Shown piece by piece: positions 45,767 to 54,731 of a DNA stretch of 64,000 nucleotides (position 1 is its first letter; the number at the start of each line of letters is the position of its first letter). The stretch lies in the NCBI RefSeq assembly GCF_000379445.1, contig NZ_KB902251.1, positions 148,781 through 212,780 on the forward strand. Direction: 5' to 3'. A model generated the notes under the pieces. The model was not told the origin of the DNA, made no database searches, and worked only from the letters and a program-made list of their open reading frames with translations. Position numbers and translations under genes: made by a program. The DNA comes from Fangia hongkongensis FSC776 = DSM 21703. GTDB lineage: Bacteria > Pseudomonadota > Gammaproteobacteria > Francisellales > Francisellaceae.

Positions 45767-46128
45767 AACAAACTCCTTATCTCTTTTCCATTACTTTACG
45801 CATCCTCTATAAGTATACACTAACCTATCTGATTTAGTGGCCAAATAGACAATATATACCCTCTGCTTTTAGCGCATTTCTACGTTGAAGTCTTTCAAAG
45901 CAAAGCATAGCTAAAAACATCCTATTTTTGAATATTAGAGAATAGAGTACAGTATAATTAGTATGTTATAAATTTACATGATAAGAAATAATATTTCAAC
46001 TGAAGATCTTTAGAACAATACAAAATGATTGCCGTACTATTGAATCTCGTTGTCAGAGAAAAATGAGCTTAACCAAAGCTAATGGCAACTGATTAAACTC
46101 AACTTGAAAGATAGAAAAAAGAAGTCGC
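45767..46128. other. AT-rich intergenic stretch, nothing recognised
   Basis: About 360 bases between the small membrane protein gene and the htpG stop. No ORF with a ribosome binding site, no convincing terminator and no strong inverted repeat was found. It probably holds the promoter of the membrane protein gene. Confidence 0.4.
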
Positions 46129-48021
46129 TTATGCAGTAAGATATTTATTGGTTAATTTTACAAACTCTGCTGGATCATCAAGCTGTGCACCTTCTGTTAA
46201 AAGTGCTTGTTGCAGCAAGATATTTGACCAGTCAGCAAACTTCTCATCATCCTGCTCTTCTTTTAAGTGCTCAACAAAGCGATGCTCTGGATTCACTTCC
46301 AGCACAGGCTTTCCACCCATGCCAGGCATCATCATTTGACCAGCATCAGCCATCATTTTTTGTAAATGCATGCTCATGCCATAGTCATTGACAACAATAC
46401 AGCTAGGTGAATCTGTTAAACGCTTAGAAATACGCACATCTTCAACCTTCTCTTTAAGCACTTCTTTCATTTGCTTAATAATGGATTCAAAGTCTTTCTC
46501 AACTTTCTCTTGTTCTTTTTTGTCTTCATCAGAGTCGAGCTCACCAAGATCTAAATCACCCTTAGCAATTGACTTTAATGTCTTACCATCAAATTCACTT
46601 AAATGAGAGGTCATCCACTCATCAACACGATCATACATTAAAAGCACTTCAATATCTTTTTTGCGGAAAATCTCAAGTTGTGGATTGTTTTTCGCTGCAT
46701 TAAAGCTTTCAGCAGTCACAAAATAAATATGTTTTTGCCCTTCTTTCATTCTGGCAACATACTCTTCTAAAGAGACTTCCTGATTGGCTGTATTTTGATG
46801 CGTTGATGCAAAGCGAAGAAGTTTTGCCACTTTCTCTTTATTTTCTTGATCTTCAGATGGCGCCTCTTTAATAACCTGACCAAATGCTTTCCAGAAAGTA
46901 TCGTATTTCTCCGGCTCATTTTGTGCCATCTTAGCAATCATATCCAAGACTTTTTTAGTTGTCGCTTTTTTGATTTTCTCAACCACACGATTATGCTGTA
47001 AAATCTCACGGGAGATATTAAGCGGCAAGTCATTGGTATCAATCACACCTTTTACAAAGCGCAAATATGATGGCAAAAGATTCTCATTTTCCATGATAAA
47101 TACGCGCTGAACATAAAGTTGTAGCCCTGATTTACGCTCACGATCCCACAAATCAAACGGTGCACGCTCTGGCAGATACAAAAGACTTGTGTATTCTAAG
47201 TTTCCTTCTACTTTATTATGCGACCAAGTCAAAGGATCACTAAAATCATGTGAAATATGCTTATAGAACTCTTTGTAATCCTCTTCAGAAATATCTGATT
47301 TTGAACGCGTCCAAAGTGCTTTGGCTTTATTGATAGTTTCCCACTCGTCAGTCACTGTCTCTTTACCATCTTTATCTACATCAACTTTAATCATTTGAAT
47401 CGGTAACGAGATATGATCAGAGTACTTGGTAATAATCTCTTTTAACTTCCATGCATCTAATAATGCTTCTTCAGAGTCTTTTAGATGTAAAACAATTTCT
47501 GTACCGCGTTTTTCTTTTGTGATGGTTTCAACGGTAAATGATCCATCTGCTTTAGACTCCCAACGCACAGCCTCATTTGCATTTTGACCAGCCTTTCTTG
47601 AGTTAACCGTTACTTTATCTGCAACAATATAAGCAGAATAAAAACCAACACCAAACTGGCCGATTAACTGAGAGTCTTTGCTCTGATCACCGGTTAAAGA
47701 ATCTAAAAAGCGCTTTGTACCTGATTTTGCAATGGTACCTAGATGCTCAATTGCCTCTTCTTTTGTCATACCAATACCATTATCGGCAATACTGATTGTC
47801 TTGGCTTCTTTATCAAAAGAAACACGCACATGTAAATCAGCATCATCTTCAAATACATTGGCATTGCTTAATGCTTCAAAGCGTAGCTTTTCAGAGGCAT
47901 CCGAAGCGTTAGAAATAAGCTCTCTTAAAAAAATTTCCTTGTTGGAATAAAGTGAATGAATTACCAAATGAAGCAGCTGCTTCACCTCAGTTTGGAAACC
48001 AAATTCCTGTTTATCTGACAT
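46129..48021 (-). CDS. htpG: Chaperone HtpG (Hsp90)
   Basis: 630 residues, bacterial Hsp90. The GHKL ATPase domain is N-terminal: [23 protein letters not shown] near residue 83 and [15 protein letters not shown] near residue 118. The middle domain contains the catalytic Arg region NISREILQ, and the C-terminal dimerisation domain ends without a MEEVD tail, as in bacteria. TAGGAG precedes the ATG, and a sigma-32 promoter lies 40-75 bases upstream. Confidence 0.97.
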   Translation of the reverse strand: MSDKQEFGFQTEVKQLLHLVIHSLYSNKEIFLRELISNASDASEKLRFEALSNANVFEDDADLHVRVSFDKEAKTISIADNGIGMTKEEAIEHLGTIAKSGTKRFLDSLTGDQSKDSQLIGQFGVGFYSAYIVADKVTVNSRKAGQNANEAVRWESKADGSFTVETITKEKRGTEIVLHLKDSEEALLDAWKLKEIITKYSDHISLPIQMIKVDVDKDGKETVTDEWETINKAKALWTRSKSDISEEDYKEFYKHISHDFSDPLTWSHNKVEGNLEYTSLLYLPERAPFDLWDRERKSGLQLYVQRVFIMENENLLPSYLRFVKGVIDTNDLPLNISREILQHNRVVEKIKKATTKKVLDMIAKMAQNEPEKYDTFWKAFGQVIKEAPSEDQENKEKVAKLLRFASTHQNTANQEVSLEEYVARMKEGQKHIYFVTAESFNAAKNNPQLEIFRKKDIEVLLMYDRVDEWMTSHLSEFDGKTLKSIAKGDLDLGELDSDEDKKEQEKVEKDFESIIKQMKEVLKEKVEDVRISKRLTDSPSCIVVNDYGMSMHLQKMMADAGQMMMPGMGGKPVLEVNPEHRFVEHLKEEQDDEKFADWSNILLQQALLTEGAQLDDPAEFVKLTNKYLTA

Positions 48022-48066
48022 ATAAACTCCTATCTTGTCTTAATAATTACTCGTTTGACCGTTAAG

Positions 48067-48094
48067 AGATGGGGGTATATTTATAAAGATCAAG
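48067..48094 (-). promoter_or_regulatory. Sigma-32 heat-shock promoter of htpG
   Basis: On the minus strand CTTGATC (48094-48088) is followed after 13 bases by CCCCATCT (48074-48067), matching CTTGAAA-N11-16-CCCCATnT. The predicted start is near 48060, 39 bases before the htpG ATG. Confidence 0.75.
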
Positions 48095-48236
48095 AAAGAA
48101 AAATAAAAAAGAATGCGATAAATGCTTATTCAACATTTCATGTTGATTTTATCACTCCCTGTTGCATCAAAATAAGAGCTTATCAAGGTTACAGCTATAA
48201 GAAATATGCACAAAGCAGTGGTGCGCTTATAAAACA

Positions 48237-49568
48237 CTAAACGTTTTTTTGTTTGACACTGTCCACTACTTTCTCTGCCCAGTGCTTTTGATTATGTGTG
48301 ACAGCACCAAGGTCTATGGTGGTTAAATTATAATTGCAAAGCAGTTTTTTGCCATCACACCACACATCAGTCACCTGTGAACGAGAAGCAGCATATGCTA
48401 TCTGAGCAATCGGGTTATAAACAGGTTGTGTTTCAGGTTGATCAAGGTCAATCACAATAAAATCAGCCTTTTTCCCTTTTTCTAAAGAGCCTACAAGATG
48501 GTCGATATGTAACGCTTTTGCGCCATTTATTGTTGCCATTTCAAGCACTTGATGCGCTTTTAATGCATCAGCACCAAATTGCAGCTTTGCAAGAAAACTT
48601 GCTGATTTCATCTCGCCAAACATATCTAAATCATTATTACTTGCAGCACCATCGGTTCCAAGGGCGATGTTGATATTTTTATCTGCCAGTGCTTTCCAAG
48701 GAAATGCACCGCTTGAGAGCTTCATATTAGACTCAGGACAGTGCACGACAGAAAGCTTGGTTTCCTCGACAATGTCCAGCTCATTTTGTGATAATTGCGT
48801 CATATGAACGGCAATAGTGTATTGATTAAGCCAGCCTTTGTTATAAAAGTGCTCAAGCGCCGATTTGCCATGAGCTGTTTGGTAAGTCTCTACTTCGGCT
48901 TTTGATTCATGCATATGAATATGCATAGGCAGTTTGTGCAAATCAACAAGCTTGTGAACTTCCTCCATAGTCGTATCATCTACTGTATAAGGGGCATGAG
49001 GGCCTATGGCAGGGTAGATTCTTGGATGTGATGCTACAGTGGAGATAGTCTCTTTAGTGTGAGCAAAATAGCTATGGGTATTATTAATCCATGGCAGGGG
49101 AAAATTAAAAATACAATTGGCAATTACCGCGCGAGTGCCTGCTTGATCAACGGCTTTAATGACACTCTCTGGGAAAAAATAATGATCATTGGCCGTGGTA
49201 ACACCAGAGCGAATACACTCAGCCAGTGCATGTGTTGTCCCTTCAAATACCATTTGAGGCGATAATGTAGCACTTTCAGCTGGCCAAATATATTCATTCA
49301 GCCAGCTCTCCAAAGGTAAATCATCAGCAAGCCCTCGAAAATAACTCATGGCCAGATGTGTATGGGCATTAATCATGCCAGGCATAAGTGCATGATTATT
49401 AAAGTGCTCTACCGTTTTTGCATGATACTTCTCTTTCGCCTGATCTTGAGGAAGTAAATCGATAATTGTATCCCCTTCTATTATCAGCGCATAATTTTCA
49501 AAAACCGTATTTTTTGGAATGACCGGAATAACCCAACGTGCATAAATAATTTGACTAACTTTTTGCAT
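48237..49568 (-). CDS. mtaD: Amidohydrolase, 5'-methylthioadenosine/S-adenosylhomocysteine deaminase type
   Basis: Zinc amidohydrolase of the TRZ/ATZ group, about 443 residues. The metal motif NAHTHLAMSYFRGLADDLPL is near residue 67, HMHESKAE follows near residue 220, and ALGTDGAASNNDLDM near residue 303 supplies the catalytic Asp. It would deaminate MTA or SAH, a salvage step of the methionine cycle, consistent with the methionine genes nearby, although it is not in their operon. ATG at 49568 (MQKVSQII) is preferred over ATG at 49598. Confidence 0.85.
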   Translation of the reverse strand: MQKVSQIIYARWVIPVIPKNTVFENYALIIEGDTIIDLLPQDQAKEKYHAKTVEHFNNHALMPGMINAHTHLAMSYFRGLADDLPLESWLNEYIWPAESATLSPQMVFEGTTHALAECIRSGVTTANDHYFFPESVIKAVDQAGTRAVIANCIFNFPLPWINNTHSYFAHTKETISTVASHPRIYPAIGPHAPYTVDDTTMEEVHKLVDLHKLPMHIHMHESKAEVETYQTAHGKSALEHFYNKGWLNQYTIAVHMTQLSQNELDIVEETKLSVVHCPESNMKLSSGAFPWKALADKNINIALGTDGAASNNDLDMFGEMKSASFLAKLQFGADALKAHQVLEMATINGAKALHIDHLVGSLEKGKKADFIVIDLDQPETQPVYNPIAQIAYAASRSQVTDVWCDGKKLLCNYNLTTIDLGAVTHNQKHWAEKVVDSVKQKNV

Positions 49569-49598
49569 TTTTGATCTAACACCCCTATTGTTTTCCAT

Positions 49599-49942
49599 CC
49601 AGCATTATATACCAGTCACAAAGTGATTTGCAGTCTTTCTAAACGTAAATCTTTATGCTCAGATGGGTTAAACAAGCTGCAATGATTCCTCTTATTGATT
49701 TTTTTCACGAAAAACACAAAAAAAATAAACTATTAAGTTTAAGTTAAGTTTTCTAGACTACACTTGAAAGCATAGTGGTAAGCGCTTAGGTTTCTTTCTC
49801 CCTTTCCTTTCCCTTCTCGACCGCATTAAGCGCTTGCCACTACAAGATACAACAATTTTCAATGCTCTTCTTGTTATTAACCCCCTAATCACTTATATTC
49901 ATCGATTCAATTCTGATGTTTCTTTTCTTAAGTGGAGCGACA
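49599..49942. other. Intergenic stretch upstream of the phosphatase gene
   Basis: About 340 bases; apart from the inverted repeat at 49773-49842 no coding sequence is seen. TAGACT near 49755 may be a -10 element; no good -35 was found. Confidence 0.4.
49773..49842 (+). promoter_or_regulatory. Long inverted repeat with pyrimidine loop, each arm a palindrome
   Basis: TAGTGGTAAGCGCTTA (49773-49788) pairs with TAAGCGCTTGCCACTA (49827-49842) over 16 positions with one G:T, around a 38-base pyrimidine-rich loop containing CTCCC and TTCCC. Each arm holds TAAGCGCTT, palindromic around a central CG as in LacI-family operators. It may be a paired operator, an RNA hairpin upstream of the phosphatase gene, or both. 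It lies about 100 bases upstream of the ATG at 49943. Confidence 0.5.
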
Positions 49943-50614
49943 ATGTTAAAAAAAGTAAGTGTGATTTGGCTCGGCGCTTTTGCGCTAAGTGCAAGTTATG
50001 GCAGTGAGCTATATATTAACAAGGTGATTTCAATTCCAGAGGCGCACCGTTCTATTGATCATTACTATCAATCAGGTGAGTATGATAAAGATGTGAGTTT
50101 GCTTGTAAATAATGCTATCTCATATAGTGACAAGTATTTAAAAACGCATCCAAAGAAGAAAAAATTAGCGTTTAGTTTTGATATTGATGATACCTTGTTG
50201 ACAAGTTATACATTTACAAAAAAGCATAACTATATGCTGAACTTTTCACAAATTACAAAAGGATGGGATAATCCTGACAATCTACAACTAAATAAGCCCA
50301 TTGTGCCTTTATTACAATATGCAAAAGCGCATAATATTACGGTTTTTATTATTACAGGACGTGATGAGAAGTATAGAAAAGTCACGGTTAAAGACTTGCA
50401 TGCACACAGCATTAGCAATTATGCTCATTTATATTTAAAACCGGATAATAAACATTATAACACAGCGGCAGATTTTAAATCGCAAGTGAGAAAGTCCATT
50501 GAGAAAAAAGGGTATACCATTTTATTGAATGTGGGCGACCAGCAAAGTGATTTAAGTGATGGCTATGCTCTCAAAACAGTAAAATTACCCAATCCACTTT
50601 ATTTTATACCTTAA
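49943..50614 (+). CDS. Secreted HAD-family acid phosphatase
   Basis: 223 residues starting at ATG 49943 (GGAG 6 bases before). An N-terminal signal peptide (LKKVSVIWLGAFALSASYG) predicts periplasmic or secreted location; there is no lipobox. HAD motif I is FDIDDTLL (two Asp), motif II is FIITGRDE, and the late motif is NVGDQQSDLSDG. This fits the plant-type/class B acid phosphatase-like family, which cleaves phosphomonoesters. The adjacent DUF1543 gene starts 9 bases downstream. Confidence 0.85.
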   Translation: MLKKVSVIWLGAFALSASYGSELYINKVISIPEAHRSIDHYYQSGEYDKDVSLLVNNAISYSDKYLKTHPKKKKLAFSFDIDDTLLTSYTFTKKHNYMLNFSQITKGWDNPDNLQLNKPIVPLLQYAKAHNITVFIITGRDEKYRKVTVKDLHAHSISNYAHLYLKPDNKHYNTAADFKSQVRKSIEKKGYTILLNVGDQQSDLSDGYALKTVKLPNPLYFIP

Positions 50615-50623
50615 GGAGATGAT

Positions 50624-50890
50624 ATGAAGTTATATTTAGCGCATTTAGGGTTTTACGATAAACGCTATGGAATGTATGAGATACATGTCAATAAGCACGT
50701 GGTGGCTGAGGATATAAAAGCGGCAAAACAAAAGCTCTTTCAAGATGAAGAGTTTAAACGTTTGAACATGCATATTGATGGCATTCAAGAAATTAATGCT
50801 ATTGATGGCTATCAAATTGTTGTAAGCAATAAAATTGAAGATCAGGTAAGTAACCAAACTTATAGTCATACTGATATGAAAAGGATGTAA
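50624..50890 (+). CDS. DUF1543-family protein
   Basis: 88 residues: MKLYLAHLGFYDKRYGMYEIH at the start (an alpha/beta pattern), VVAEDIKAAKQKL in the middle and HIDGIQEINAIDGYQI at the end, matching the DUF1543 layout. AAGGAG precedes ATG. It lies between the phosphatase and SDR genes with gaps of 9 and 1 bases, so all three probably form one transcript. Function unknown. Confidence 0.78.
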   Translation: MKLYLAHLGFYDKRYGMYEIHVNKHVVAEDIKAAKQKLFQDEEFKRLNMHIDGIQEINAIDGYQIVVSNKIEDQVSNQTYSHTDMKRM

Positions 50891-50891
50891 T

Positions 50892-51680
50892 GTGAAATTA
50901 AAAAATAAAATCGTTTTGATTACAGGCGCTTCAGCTGGTATCGGAGAGGCCGCGGCAAGGTATTTTGCAAAAGAAGGCGCTTCACTTATTTTAGCAGCAA
51001 GGCGTTATGACAAACTTTTACAGTTAGCAAGCTCATTGGAAGATGAGTATTCAGTAAAAGTGCTACCTATCTTGCTTGATGTAAGTGATAAGCAAAAGGT
51101 TAGTGAGGCAATTAGCGCTCTAGATGAATATTGGCAGAAAGTTGATATTTTAGTCAATAATGCTGGAATGGGCGTTACAAGTGACTTGATGCAAAATGCC
51201 TCTATCGATGATTGGGATAAGATTATTGATATTAACGTTAAAGGGCTTTTATATGTGACCAAGGCTGTACTAAATAGCATGATAAAAAGGAACTCTGGAC
51301 ACATTATTAACATCGGCTCGGTTGCAGCGCATGATTATTATATGGGCGGCAATGTTTACAGCGCGAGTAAACATGCTGTAAAAGCAATATCACGATCACT
51401 TCGTATTGATGTTAAAGGATATGATATTCGTGTTTCACAGATTGACCCTGGAATGGTGAAAACAGAGTTTAGTGAGAGGCGTTGGGATAAACAAAAGGCT
51501 GAAAAGTTTTATGAGGGAGTTGTTGCACTTCAAGCAGAAGATATTGCTGATGCAATTTTATATTGTGCGACACGCCCAAAGCATGTCACTATTTCAGATA
51601 TGAAGGTATATCCATCGGCTCAAGTTGCACCGACTATTGTGCATAGAGAAGGAGATAAGCAAGTCAGTTTGTTTGATTAA
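50892..51680 (+). CDS. Short-chain dehydrogenase/reductase (YdfG-like)
   Basis: 262 residues. The NAD(P) motif is TGASAGIGEAA, NNAG is near residue 92, and catalytic Tyr and Lys are in YSASKHAVKA near residue 157. The C-terminal segment DMKVYPSAQVAP resembles 3-hydroxy acid dehydrogenases of the YdfG group. Cytosolic. The substrate is not determined. Confidence 0.88.
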   Translation: MKLKNKIVLITGASAGIGEAAARYFAKEGASLILAARRYDKLLQLASSLEDEYSVKVLPILLDVSDKQKVSEAISALDEYWQKVDILVNNAGMGVTSDLMQNASIDDWDKIIDINVKGLLYVTKAVLNSMIKRNSGHIINIGSVAAHDYYMGGNVYSASKHAVKAISRSLRIDVKGYDIRVSQIDPGMVKTEFSERRWDKQKAEKFYEGVVALQAEDIADAILYCATRPKHVTISDMKVYPSAQVAPTIVHREGDKQVSLFD

Positions 51681-51748
51681 TATATTAAGCAAAATTATCT
51701 GGGGGCATATCGTCCACTTTCGCATCAAATTTAGTATAAAATCCACAC

Positions 51749-52942
51749 CTACAAATCTCTCCTTTTAATAGAAAACTTTATATACGCCAGAAATAAAATA
51801 AGACTAATAATTGACATAACAAGCATGGTTCCTGCCAATGGCAAAGCCGTTGTAATTGGGAATAAAGTTGAAACTGATCCAATAACGGCACTGCCGCCAA
51901 GTTGTAGTGCACCAAACATTGCAGATGCAGCTCCTGGGAAGGCGCCAAATGGCTCCATTGCGCCACTTGCACCGGAGCCTGCGGTAAGAGCACAACCAAA
52001 GGTAGCAAACATACATGGCGCAAAAAAGCCCCAAAGAGAGAGCCCAAAGATAAGATGGATAACAACAAGCAGCACGCCTGAGAAGAAGATCAATATACTG
52101 CCAATCAATGAGGTTTTAAAAGTCCCAAGCTTATGTACAACTGAACCTGCTATTAATGAGCCTACCATAAAAGCAGCACCAGCAAGACCAAAGAAAAAGC
52201 CAATTTTAGAGCGCGGCTGTCCTAGCGTTTCGATAATATAAGGAGTCATTGAAAATAAAGTGAAAAAGGCAGATACCCCCGCAATTGCAGGAACAGTATA
52301 AGCCCAGAAAGTCAGTGATCTGCAAATACTAAAATAGCGTGAAAAAACGCCCCAGTTGAAAGGTTTTCTATTGCTAACTGGCAAGCTATCTTTAGCAAAA
52401 ACCAGCATCAGAAGCATTGTAAATGCGCCTAAAATAGCCAAAAAGTAGAAAATAGCATGCCATGGGAAAAAAGCCGCTAATATAACGCCAATAATCGGGC
52501 CAATGATAGGTGAGATTGAAATCATCGCATTTAAAAAGCTATAAATCATAGCGCTTGTTTTGCCATGATAAGCATCACGCACAATTGCAAAAGCAGTAAC
52601 AGACATTCCGCACGCGCCAACACCTTGGATGATGCGATAGAATATTAAAAGACCGACATGGTTAACCGTAGCGCACAATAAAGAGCCAATAAAGAAAAGT
52701 AAGATGGAACCAATGAGTACTTTGTAGCGCCCCATAGCATCTGATAGTGGGCCAAGCAAAAGCTGTCCAAAACCAGTAACGAGGAAAAACAGTGACAAAG
52801 TGAGCTGCACCATTTCCTTACTGGTATGTAAAATAGCACGCATCTCAGGGATAACAGGCATGTAAACATCAAGTGCTAGTGCAAAGCTAAAAACAACAGG
52901 AGCAAGTAAAAACACAGTTGTAATGGGTCTATATGGCCACAT
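51749..52942 (-). CDS. Bcr/CflA-type MFS drug efflux protein
   Basis: 397 residues, about 12 helices. The DHA1 motif GQLLLGPLSDAMGRYKVLIG is near residue 60, and the following GVGACGMSVTAFAIVRDAY and SPIIGPIIGVIL motif C are the marks of proton-coupled drug exporters of this family. Minus strand, convergent with the SDR gene; the T6SS block begins 300 bases upstream. Confidence 0.88.
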   Translation of the reverse strand: MWPYRPITTVFLLAPVVFSFALALDVYMPVIPEMRAILHTSKEMVQLTLSLFFLVTGFGQLLLGPLSDAMGRYKVLIGSILLFFIGSLLCATVNHVGLLIFYRIIQGVGACGMSVTAFAIVRDAYHGKTSAMIYSFLNAMISISPIIGPIIGVILAAFFPWHAIFYFLAILGAFTMLLMLVFAKDSLPVSNRKPFNWGVFSRYFSICRSLTFWAYTVPAIAGVSAFFTLFSMTPYIIETLGQPRSKIGFFFGLAGAAFMVGSLIAGSVVHKLGTFKTSLIGSILIFFSGVLLVVIHLIFGLSLWGFFAPCMFATFGCALTAGSGASGAMEPFGAFPGAASAMFGALQLGGSAVIGSVSTLFPITTALPLAGTMLVMSIISLILFLAYIKFSIKRRDL

Positions 52943-53034
52943 AAAGAAAATACTTATTTTTATTGTTTGTTATTAGCGGATGATAGCAGAGTTTTGCCTA
53001 TTTACTGAGAAATTTTAATGACAACAGTGCAATC

Positions 53035-53202
53035 TATACCACCCGCAAACCATTTTACCCTATTTCTGCCATTGAATTTCTTGTTCTTTTGAGTCATCAG
53101 ATATTGCTAATAGTCCGAGCTATTACCTGCAACCCAATGACTCAAAACTATCAAAAACTGCTTCAACATTAAACACCGCAAAATGATTCGCGAGTGGTAT
53201 AT
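53035..53202. repeat. Short inverted-repeat (MITE-like) element, copy 2
   Basis: A 168-base element with terminal repeats TATACCACCCGCAAACCA and (reverse complement) TATACCACTCGCGAATCA. From CAATGACTC rightwards it matches the inverted copy 1 at 1874-1958, with two differences in about 70 bases. It has about 83 extra bases in the middle, bounded by near-direct repeats GCAAACCA and GCAACCCA, so copy 1 looks like a deletion form of this one. It lies between the efflux gene and the 3' end of the T6SS block. Confidence 0.7.
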
Positions 53203-53247
53203 CCTGATATTTTGGGGTCATGAGTGTGACTCGCATCTACTTTTCAG

Positions 53248-54717
53248 CTAACAATTCACACACATTTTAATTTCAATGGATTGTGGGGAGTTGACATAAA
53301 AAAACTCTGAAACAATCTCAGCAACATGACCCACAAATGCCAGGTTCCCTGCCTGTTTAATATAAATATTCAGCTCATTTGCCACACGATTATATTGAAT
53401 GCGGTCAATGGCAAGTTTGAATCGCCGATATAAATCAACATATTCCTCGCCACAAAGAAATTTCAGCGCAATCAAAAAGCCATCCTGCTCACGTATATCC
53501 AAATCTGAAAACGTCCTGAATATCTGAACCACTCGATTGATATAGCGAAAACTATTGATGCCAATCTCGGATTTAGAAGAGATCAAATCATAGCGAATAT
53601 TCGATGCAGCAAGTGCATTTGAACTCACTCTTAAGAAATTACCATGACTGATATTTTGCGTCCATAGCACCTTGGCAAACACTTTTTTGCTTTGTTTTAA
53701 GCTCTCTGTTAAGTTCTTTGGATAATATGTCAATTTGCCAACATGTTTATGAAAGACATATTCACTTACCGTGTGATTATAATATTCTTTATATAAATTA
53801 TTGTTCACCCAAACTTGTTTAACACTAATGGCTTTCGCATTAGGATCCTCCGGGTTTAAAAGAGGAATTTTGTCATACTTTTCATCAAGCTTTTGTGCAC
53901 TGGAGTAACTCTCATAAAGGTTAAACAGCGGGACAATATTGGTTGCAAAAAGTGGCTCTTTAGTCGCTGTGACATCAAAGAGCTCTGTCTGGCGAAATGA
54001 GCTGACATCGAATAGGCATTCCATCTCAACTACTGTACTTTCATACTCCGTTGGAATATCTTCAAACACCACCTTAAAACCAAGGTCAAACTCAGGCGAT
54101 ATCAAACGTAGACGTACTCTATCATTTAGACCTAAAGTATACTGAATTTCCTCAATCCGAGCATTACAATATTCACTCACTCCATTGTCGTAAGAAAGCT
54201 TAACCTTACAATGTGGGTTTTTAAACAACAGGCGCTTAAAGCGTAATAACCGATAATTTAGCTTGCCCCAAAGCTCGGGGTTTAACCATAGATCAAAACT
54301 ATAGGCATCCATAACCACTGCTCTGCCAGCTGAGAGCTCCACCATTAATCTACCCGATGCTAAATCAACATTCTTAACATCAAATGCACTTAATATCACC
54401 TGAGATTGTGTTGTATAATTAAAGCGCTTTTTCTCTGAGACATCCTCCACTTGATACTGTTGTGCCACATCAATATCAACAGCAAACTTTTTTAAGCTAT
54501 GTTTTGCTTTGACTAAAAGATGTTTAGGAATCGGCATTAAAAGATTTTGATTATAGCGAGATAATCGATAATCTCGCTCTTCTCTCAAGCCTTGCTGTAT
54601 TTCACTTTGAATATTATCGCTAAGCTCTTCAAAGGCACTTGATAATAGCTGATAATGCGCCTCAGATAAATCGACTTCAACTTCTAACTCATCACTCTTA
54701 TTACCATTTTTATTCAT
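53248..54717 (-). CDS. iglH: IglH/TssF-like T6SS baseplate protein
   Basis: 489 residues. The position after the PAAR-like gene fits iglH of the FPI. The segment FATNIVPLFNLYESYSSAQK followed by a spaced ISVKQVWV near residue 290 recalls the TssF pattern in which a conserved NLFE-type helix precedes a strand region. The C-terminus has helical segments. No signal peptide or membrane segment; predicted cytosolic baseplate wedge. It is the last gene of the visible block; dotU, iglI and iglJ, which follow in Francisella, are not here. GAGGTG precedes the ATG. Confidence 0.7.
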   Translation of the reverse strand: MNKNGNKSDELEVEVDLSEAHYQLLSSAFEELSDNIQSEIQQGLREERDYRLSRYNQNLLMPIPKHLLVKAKHSLKKFAVDIDVAQQYQVEDVSEKKRFNYTTQSQVILSAFDVKNVDLASGRLMVELSAGRAVVMDAYSFDLWLNPELWGKLNYRLLRFKRLLFKNPHCKVKLSYDNGVSEYCNARIEEIQYTLGLNDRVRLRLISPEFDLGFKVVFEDIPTEYESTVVEMECLFDVSSFRQTELFDVTATKEPLFATNIVPLFNLYESYSSAQKLDEKYDKIPLLNPEDPNAKAISVKQVWVNNNLYKEYYNHTVSEYVFHKHVGKLTYYPKNLTESLKQSKKVFAKVLWTQNISHGNFLRVSSNALAASNIRYDLISSKSEIGINSFRYINRVVQIFRTFSDLDIREQDGFLIALKFLCGEEYVDLYRRFKLAIDRIQYNRVANELNIYIKQAGNLAFVGHVAEIVSEFFYVNSPQSIEIKMCVNC

Positions 54718-54731
54718 GTTAACACCTCAAG

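Noticed and set aside
48055-48240. 61-codon open frame between mtaD and htpG
   Set aside because: It covers the htpG sigma-32 promoter on the opposite strand, lacks a ribosome binding site and shows no protein-like pattern.
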